This document shows, in pieces, positions 6,765-10,116 of a stretch of 10,116 nucleotides of DNA; positions within the stretch are counted from its first letter, which is position 1, and each line of letters starts with the position of its first letter. The notes beneath the pieces were generated by a model. That model was given only the letters and a program-made list of their open reading frames with translations. It was not told the DNA's origin and did no database searches. This DNA comes from Candidatus Cloacimonadota bacterium. GTDB taxonomy: Bacteria > Cloacimonadota > Cloacimonadia > Cloacimonadales > TCS61. Position numbers and translations under genes: made by a program. The DNA is taken from contig JAGLWO010000030.1 of NCBI GenBank assembly GCA_023133395.1, positions 1 to 10,116 of the forward strand. Direction: 5' to 3'.

Positions 6765-8246
6765 TTTTAATAAAATCATTTTCTTTGTTTCACTCACAAA
6801 ATCATCAGATTTTATCCTATACAGGTAAACACCTGATGATACCTGATTATGATCTTGATCGGTTCCATCCCAAACAATTGAAGATTGAAAATTGAATATT
6901 GAAAATTGCTTTACTTTTTGACCTTTGATATTATAAATAATTAACTCTGCGTTCTCTGTGTTCTCTGTGGTGAATTTGATAGTCGTTGTCGGATTGAATG
7001 GATTGGGATAGTTCTGAGATAAGTAAATTTTTGGGGGAATATCATCAGGTTGGTTTTCAATACCTGTTACATTCACATTTCCAAGAGAATCCGTCTTTAT
7101 AAGATAGACATCCATAGTACCCGCACCAAAAGATTCTGTTTGTCCTGCTATAATATATCCATCGTCAGAGGTCTGCTGTATAGAGTAGCCCATATCACTT
7201 CCAGTTCCACCAAAGGTCCTAGTCCAGAGTGTATCGCCTGAAGAATATATCTTTATAAGATAGACATCAGAATTGCCCGAACCAAAAGAGCTTGTATATC
7301 CTGCAATAATATATTCATCTTCTGAAATTTCTTGGATCGAATAGGCTTCATCACCACCTGATCCACCAATAACCTTTGTCCATAGAGTATCACCAATAGA
7401 ATCGGTTTTTATAACGTAAACATCCTTGGAACCAGCGCCAAAAGACTCTGTATATCCTGCAATGAGATAGCCGCCATCTTGTGTCTCTCGAACTGAAAAA
7501 CCCTCTTCATCATTTGGTCCTCCATAGGTCTTTGTCCATAGAGTATCGCCCATAGAATCGGTTTTAATCAGGTAAACATCATAGGCACCTGCACCATAGG
7601 AAGCAGTAAACCCTGTAATAATGTATCCATTATCAGATGTCTGTTGAACTGAGTATGCCCAATCATAGTCATCTCCTCCATAGGACTGGGTCCAGAGAAT
7701 ATCTCCATTAGCATCAGTCTTGACAAGACAAACATCAGGAGCTTCACCATAATCCTGTGATATTCCTACTATGACGTAACAGCTATCAGAGGTTATTTGA
7801 ACTGAATAACAGTATGTCAAAAACCCCCAACCATGTGCTTTTGTCCAGAGTGTGTCACCAAGGGAATCTGTTTTTAGAAGATAAATACTGAAGAAACTTG
7901 GGCCAAATGACATGGTATTTCCAGCGACAATATATCCATTATCAGAGGTTTGCTGAACAGAATAGGCTTCGTCAGGACTTGTTCCTCCATATGTCTTTGT
8001 CCAAGTGGGATCGCCATTGGCATCGGTTTTTATCAGATAGATATCGTAATCACCTGCACCGAAAGAGGTTGTGTGACCTGAAATGATGTAGCCACCATCA
8101 GTTGTTTGCTGAACTGAATCGCCGCTGTCATTTTCTGTCCCGCCATAGGTGCTCTCAAAGGTTATCTGTGCTCCAAGAGTGATGGGGAAGAGCAAAGCAA
8201 CAAAGATAATTGCTCCTATCAATACAACACTTTTTTGTGTATACAT
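6762..8246 (-). CDS. Secreted seven-repeat beta-propeller protein with C-terminal sorting domain
   Basis: A 494-residue exported protein and probable first gene of a three-gene operon. AAGGAGA (8252-8258) lies upstream of the ATG. The signal peptide ends at LGA|Q before Q27. Seven repeats of about 52 residues (about 156 bp) occupy residues ~28-398. Each reads TSDxGYIIAGxTxSFGAGxxDVYLIKTDSxGDTLWTKTYGG followed by EAYSVQQ-like residues; the seventh is cut short, and the N-terminal ITFESTYGG completes the ring. The sorting module starts at N412 (NYPNPFNP) and ends KKMILLK. It contains two low-complexity insertions or replacements: FTTENTENAE (425-434), encoded by a 9-bp direct repeat, and QFSIFNFQSSI (447-457), encoded by an ATTGAAA-type tract in place of the usual LVxxxLxAGxH loop. 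The repeats resemble SBBP/DUF5122-type propellers; the ligand is unknown. Confidence 0.92.
   Translation of the reverse strand: MYTQKSVVLIGAIIFVALLFPITLGAQITFESTYGGTENDSGDSVQQTTDGGYIISGHTTSFGAGDYDIYLIKTDANGDPTWTKTYGGTSPDEAYSVQQTSDNGYIVAGNTMSFGPSFFSIYLLKTDSLGDTLWTKAHGWGFLTYCYSVQITSDSCYVIVGISQDYGEAPDVCLVKTDANGDILWTQSYGGDDYDWAYSVQQTSDNGYIITGFTASYGAGAYDVYLIKTDSMGDTLWTKTYGGPNDEEGFSVRETQDGGYLIAGYTESFGAGSKDVYVIKTDSIGDTLWTKVIGGSGGDEAYSIQEISEDEYIIAGYTSSFGSGNSDVYLIKIYSSGDTLWTRTFGGTGSDMGYSIQQTSDDGYIIAGQTESFGAGTMDVYLIKTDSLGNVNVTGIENQPDDIPPKIYLSQNYPNPFNPTTTIKFTTENTENAELIIYNIKGQKVKQFSIFNFQSSIVWDGTDQDHNQVSSGVYLYRIKSDDFVSETKKMILLK
6875..6908 (-). repeat. ATTGAA(A)-type low-complexity tract within the sorting-domain codons
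   Basis: Thirty-four bases consist of imperfect ATTGAAA/ATTGAAT/ATTGAAG units on the plus strand. Read on the minus strand they give residues 447-458 (QFSIFNFQSSIV). Here the other sorting domains in the window have a conserved LV-x-x-x-LxAGxH loop. The reading frame is kept and the segment is three residues shorter than the usual loop. Confidence 0.7.
6945..6974 (-). repeat. In-frame 9-bp direct repeat (ACAGAGAAC) within the sorting-domain codons
   Basis: On the minus strand TTCACC is followed by ACAGAGAAC, ACAGAGAAC and GCAGAG, encoding FTT-ENT-ENAE (residues 425-434). The repeat length is a multiple of three, so the frame survives. Sequences of the CACAGAGAACACAGAGA kind are, from memory, common dispersed repeats in environmental bacterial DNA. 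A degraded relative encodes FTTKNTEKNTK at 9670-9702. Confidence 0.65.
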
Positions 8247-8278
8247 AATATTCTCCTTTTTAAGTTTTTTCTTTTTAC

Positions 8279-8315
8279 TTATTAACTTTATAATGATTAC
8301 TTTTCAATGAAAGTA
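8279..8315 (-). promoter_or_regulatory. Possible promoter and operator of the three-gene propeller operon
   Basis: The minus strand reads TTGAAA (8302-8307), a 17-base spacer and TAATAA (8279-8284), which would start transcription about 25 bases before the ribosome binding site of the first propeller gene. The -35 box lies inside an imperfect palindrome, TACTTT-6-AAAGTA (8298-8315). The palindrome contains TGAAAGT, the same 7-mer found twice upstream of regulator B. Both promoter boxes are only approximate matches. Confidence 0.35.
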
Positions 8316-8484
8316 TCTCTCCTATTTTAGACATTAACCCTGTTAAATGACTCCTTTTATACCTATGCTGAATCTAACGAAGGTTGCATTCATTGGGCAA
8401 GCATTCCAAGAGTCCCCTACCTATCATTTAAGTTAAAATTTCATATATCTTTTTCTTTACCCCCCTTTTTCCCTTATTTTTTCC
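8316..8484. other. Untranslated spacer upstream of the propeller operon
   Basis: This is the longest gene-free part of the window (with 8247-8315, about 240 bases up to the regulator B terminator). No convincing ORF is seen. It holds an imperfect inverted repeat, CATTAAC-CCT-GTTAAATG (8332-8349), a repeated GCATTC separated by nine bases near 8380-8400, and a pyrimidine-rich stretch with six C in a row (8460-8465). Any of these could be regulator sites, but none can be assigned. Confidence 0.4.
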
Positions 8485-8487
8485 AAT

Positions 8488-8522
8488 AAAAAATGTGCAT
8501 CTAAAACAAATCAGATACACAT
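8488..8522 (-). terminator. Rho-independent terminator of TrmB-like regulator B
   Basis: On the minus strand ATGTGTATCTGA and TTAGATGCACAT (8511-8522 and 8493-8504) form a 12-bp stem with two G-U pairs and a six-base loop. It is followed by a run of U (8488-8493). It begins six bases after the regulator stop codon and separates that gene from the propeller operon. Confidence 0.85.
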
Positions 8523-8527
8523 TATTA

Positions 8528-9313
8528 TTATACTTTCTCTTTAATCTTAAACTCTTCAATGAACATTGATTTTTCCCAATAGATTTCGAATAATTCTATC
8601 AGAGCATCTGTGAGATCAGAATGCTCAACTACTATAGAAGTTAAATCATTTTTTAGTCCTTCTCTGTTTTTAAGAGTAAACATTATTTTATTTTCGTCAG
8701 AAATGATAAGTTTAAGTGGTAGCTTTTCAATTAAACGAATTTCTTCTCCTCTTTGTTCATAATATTTTACCCAACTAATAAATTCTTCCAGATTATTCTC
8801 TTCAATTTCATAAATTGCTTTGAATTTTGGTCCTTTTCTAATAACATTATCGTATTTCTTTTTTGATGCATAAGGAGGTTTATTAAAAGTTCTGAAAACC
8901 TTGTTACAATTGTTAGCCATTTCTTCAGCCTTTTTAATCATGCTTGTTTTGGTTGTATAAACCTGAACATATTCTAAGGATGAAGAAGTATCTTCCTGTT
9001 TATCATACACTTCCTTTAATATTATGGCAGTTTCTTTCATTCTTTGTTCTTTTCTTTTCTGCAATTCTATCAGGTTGTGAATAGCTACTTCAGGATTTAC
9101 AGCTTTGAATTTTTTAACTGCACCGGGAACTGTTACACAAAATCCTTTTTCTATCAGGAGGTTTAAAATATCATATATTCTTCCTCGCGGGACATTACCA
9201 ATCTTAGTTATTTCCGTGGCACTGGCAACATTCTGTTTTAATAGTACAGAATATGCTTTTGCTTCATATTCGGTTAATCCGATCTCTACTAATTCACTGA
9301 TTATATTTACCAT
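8528..9313 (-). CDS. TrmB-family transcriptional regulator (paralogue B)
   Basis: A 261-residue cytoplasmic DNA-binding protein. Two in-frame ATGs exist (9319 and 9313). The second is preferred because GTGAG (9320-9324) stands six bases before it but directly abuts the first, and because its N-terminus then matches paralogue A in length. The winged helix spans residues ~1-75: GLTEYEAKAYSVLL, then VPRGRIYDILNLLIEKG as the recognition region, and PGAVKKFKAVNP as the wing. A charged coiled-coil-like part lies at about 80-110. The C-terminal domain has TFNKPPY, GEEIRLIEKLPLKLIISD and LFEIYWEKS, aligning with SFNRAPY, VKIVPELPLKMMIFD and LFEVYWQKA of the 2835-3635 regulator. TrmB proteins usually control sugar or central-metabolism genes; the effector here is unknown. 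Terminators on both sides make it a single-gene transcript. Its neighbour downstream is the propeller operon. Confidence 0.85.
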   Translation of the reverse strand: MVNIISELVEIGLTEYEAKAYSVLLKQNVASATEITKIGNVPRGRIYDILNLLIEKGFCVTVPGAVKKFKAVNPEVAIHNLIELQKRKEQRMKETAIILKEVYDKQEDTSSSLEYVQVYTTKTSMIKKAEEMANNCNKVFRTFNKPPYASKKKYDNVIRKGPKFKAIYEIEENNLEEFISWVKYYEQRGEEIRLIEKLPLKLIISDENKIMFTLKNREGLKNDLTSIVVEHSDLTDALIELFEIYWEKSMFIEEFKIKEKV

Positions 9314-9339
9314 TTGCATCTCACACTATTTTTTTTCGC

Positions 9340-9405
9340 AACTTTCAGTGTCAAAAAATTATTAAAGGGGATTATACGTCAAGTAATTTATTGTAACTTT
9401 CAGTT
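9340..9405 (-). promoter_or_regulatory. Candidate promoter (TATAAT) flanked by repeated AACTTTCAGT operator-like sites
   Basis: The minus strand has TATAAT at 9371-9376, in the leader of regulator B, with no good -35 box. On each side lies the same 10-mer AACTTTCAGT (9340-9349 and 9395-9404), 55 bases apart, each followed within about 10 bases by an A/T stretch ending ATTATTAAA. The copy at 9395-9405 is itself an inverted repeat (AACT-TTC-AGTT). One copy upstream and one downstream of a -10 box is a layout expected for autoregulation, but this is inference. Confidence 0.35.
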
Positions 9406-9424
9406 GCTAAATTATTATTAAACT

Positions 9425-9462
9425 AAAAAAGCCCCATTCGGCAGCTACCGAATGGGGCTTTT
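9425..9462 (-). terminator. Strong rho-independent terminator after the rightmost gene
   Basis: AAAAGCCCCATTCGG (9427-9441) pairs with CCGAATGGGGCTTTT (9448-9462): a perfect 15-bp stem with a six-base loop. It has a run of U on the minus strand (9425-9430) and four U on the plus strand, so it may work in both directions. It lies 18 bases after the stop codon of the rightmost gene. Confidence 0.92.
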
Positions 9463-9480
9463 AAATTAGTAAATTACAGC

Positions 9481-10116
9481 CTATTTCAAGAGGATCATTT
9501 TCTTTGTGGAAATATAATTTCCTGCTTTCAATTTGTAGAAATAAATACCAGAAGTAACAGATTTTCCGTTCTCATCCTTACCATTCCATACAACCTGATG
9601 TGTACCTGCATCCAGTTTTTCATTTAGGAGCGTTTTTACCTTCTGTCCTTTTATATTGTAAATAGTTAATTTGGTGTTTTTCTCGGTGTTCTTAGTGGTA
9701 AATTTTATAGTAGTCTCCGGATTGAATGGATTGGGATAGTTCTGATAAAGGTCAACTTTTGTAACCGGTGGTAGTGTTGGTTCATAAACTTCAACTCCGA
9801 TATTGTTACAGGTGAATGTAACTTCTCTTGTCTCACCTTCTGCTAATGAGGGTTGACCCTGGTACCAGATATACATCAGAGCGAAATTATCTTCAACTAC
9901 CACAGCCATCGCATCTGTGTAGATAATTTCAATGTCTTCTGCTCTGAATGGAAGAATTATTGCAGGATGCCGCTCTCCCCACTTGCTGGTAAAACCAGGA
10001 TTGCCTTCTCTATTCATTGTTATTTTAAATGTTACTGTATCTTTTTCTGTTCCCTCATTTATAATAAGTTCACTTGCAAAGAGTGGAGTCATAAATACAC
10101 CTTCATTGGACATTTT
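9481..10116 (-). CDS. C-terminal part of a secreted protein with sorting domain (5' end outside window)
   Basis: The frame is open to the right edge (codon 10114-10116 is AAA). The first ATG inside the window, at 10113, is therefore probably internal, and no ribosome binding site can be seen. About 125 residues of unrecognised extracellular sequence come first. Its strands include DTVTFKITMNREGNPG and EGETREVTFTCNNIGVEVYEP, which look like a beta-sandwich, but no family can be named. The last 86 residues are the NYPNPFNP...KKMILLK sorting module. At the DNA level the module is a mosaic: 9494-9549 nearly matches the 3815-5194 gene (52 of 56 bases), while 9548-9606 nearly matches the 736-2751 gene (54 of 59). 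The residues FTTKNTEKNTK (9670-9702) look like a decayed form of the repeat at 6945-6974. Confidence 0.85.
   Translation of the reverse strand, partial: KMSNEGVFMTPLFASELIINEGTEKDTVTFKITMNREGNPGFTSKWGERHPAIILPFRAEDIEIIYTDAMAVVVEDNFALMYIWYQGQPSLAEGETREVTFTCNNIGVEVYEPTLPPVTKVDLYQNYPNPFNPETTIKFTTKNTEKNTKLTIYNIKGQKVKTLLNEKLDAGTHQVVWNGKDENGKSVTSGIYFYKLKAGNYISTKKMILLK

Noticed and set aside
6762..8246. About 156-bp tandem periodicity, considered as a DNA repeat or CRISPR-like array
   Set aside because: The units are protein-coding beta-propeller blades with diverged sequence and no constant repeat/spacer structure.
8247..8484. Small gene or RNA gene in the longest spacer
   Set aside because: No frame with a ribosome binding site, no tRNA-like or riboswitch fold, and no terminator other than that of regulator B could be found by eye.
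9333..9354. Minus-strand TTGACA (9349-9354) as the -35 box of regulator B
   Set aside because: A -10 box 17 bases on would be AAATAG and would place the transcript start practically at the start codon, leaving no leader for the ribosome binding site.

Overview
The window is an AT-rich bacterial segment in which every gene lies on the minus strand, so genes are read from high to low coordinates. Four of the six secreted-type proteins end in the same ~85-residue module: NYPNPFNP at its start, then IKGQKVK, SGIYFY or SGVYLY, and a terminal KK-(M/C)-(I/V)-(L/I)-LK. This is the Por/T9SS type A-like sorting domain (FlgD-Ig-like fold) of the Fibrobacterota-Chlorobiota-Bacteroidota group. Together with the base composition and the TrmB-like regulators, it suggests an uncultured FCB-group organism, possibly Cloacimonadota-like. 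The phylum is an inference; no marker gene is present.

Layout, in the direction of transcription: (1) 10116-9481, the 3' part of a secreted protein that enters from the right edge and ends in a sorting domain and a strong terminator (9425-9462). (2) 9313-8528, a TrmB-family regulator with its own terminator (8488-8522). (3) 8246-3815, a probable operon of three secreted proteins: a seven-repeat beta-propeller with sorting domain; nine bases later a second seven-repeat propeller with an FN3-like domain but no sorting domain; then, after a hairpin-rich spacer, an LVIVD-like propeller with sorting domain, closed by a terminator at 3762-3790. (4) 3635-2835, a second, paralogous TrmB-family regulator. 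(5) 2751-736, a seven-repeat propeller with two FN3 domains and a sorting domain. (6) 721-1, the beginning of another secreted repeat protein, 14 bases after the previous gene, running off the left edge.

The region therefore reads as two successive cassettes, each with a TrmB-like regulator followed by secreted beta-propeller proteins. The regulators may control production of the surface or secreted proteins; this is inferred from order and from possible shared operator-like motifs only. No substrate can be read from the sequence.

The DNA also carries what look like dispersed repeats. There is a nested hairpin at 5287-5342, an in-frame 9-bp repeat inside sorting-domain codons (6945-6974, with a degraded form at 9670-9702), and an ATTGAAA-type tract at 6875-6908 that replaces a loop of the sorting domain. 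The sorting-domain codons of the rightmost gene are a patchwork of near-identical segments shared with two other genes, which suggests gene conversion. No RNA gene, CRISPR array, transposase or phage gene was seen. No gene-free stretch exceeds 300 bases.
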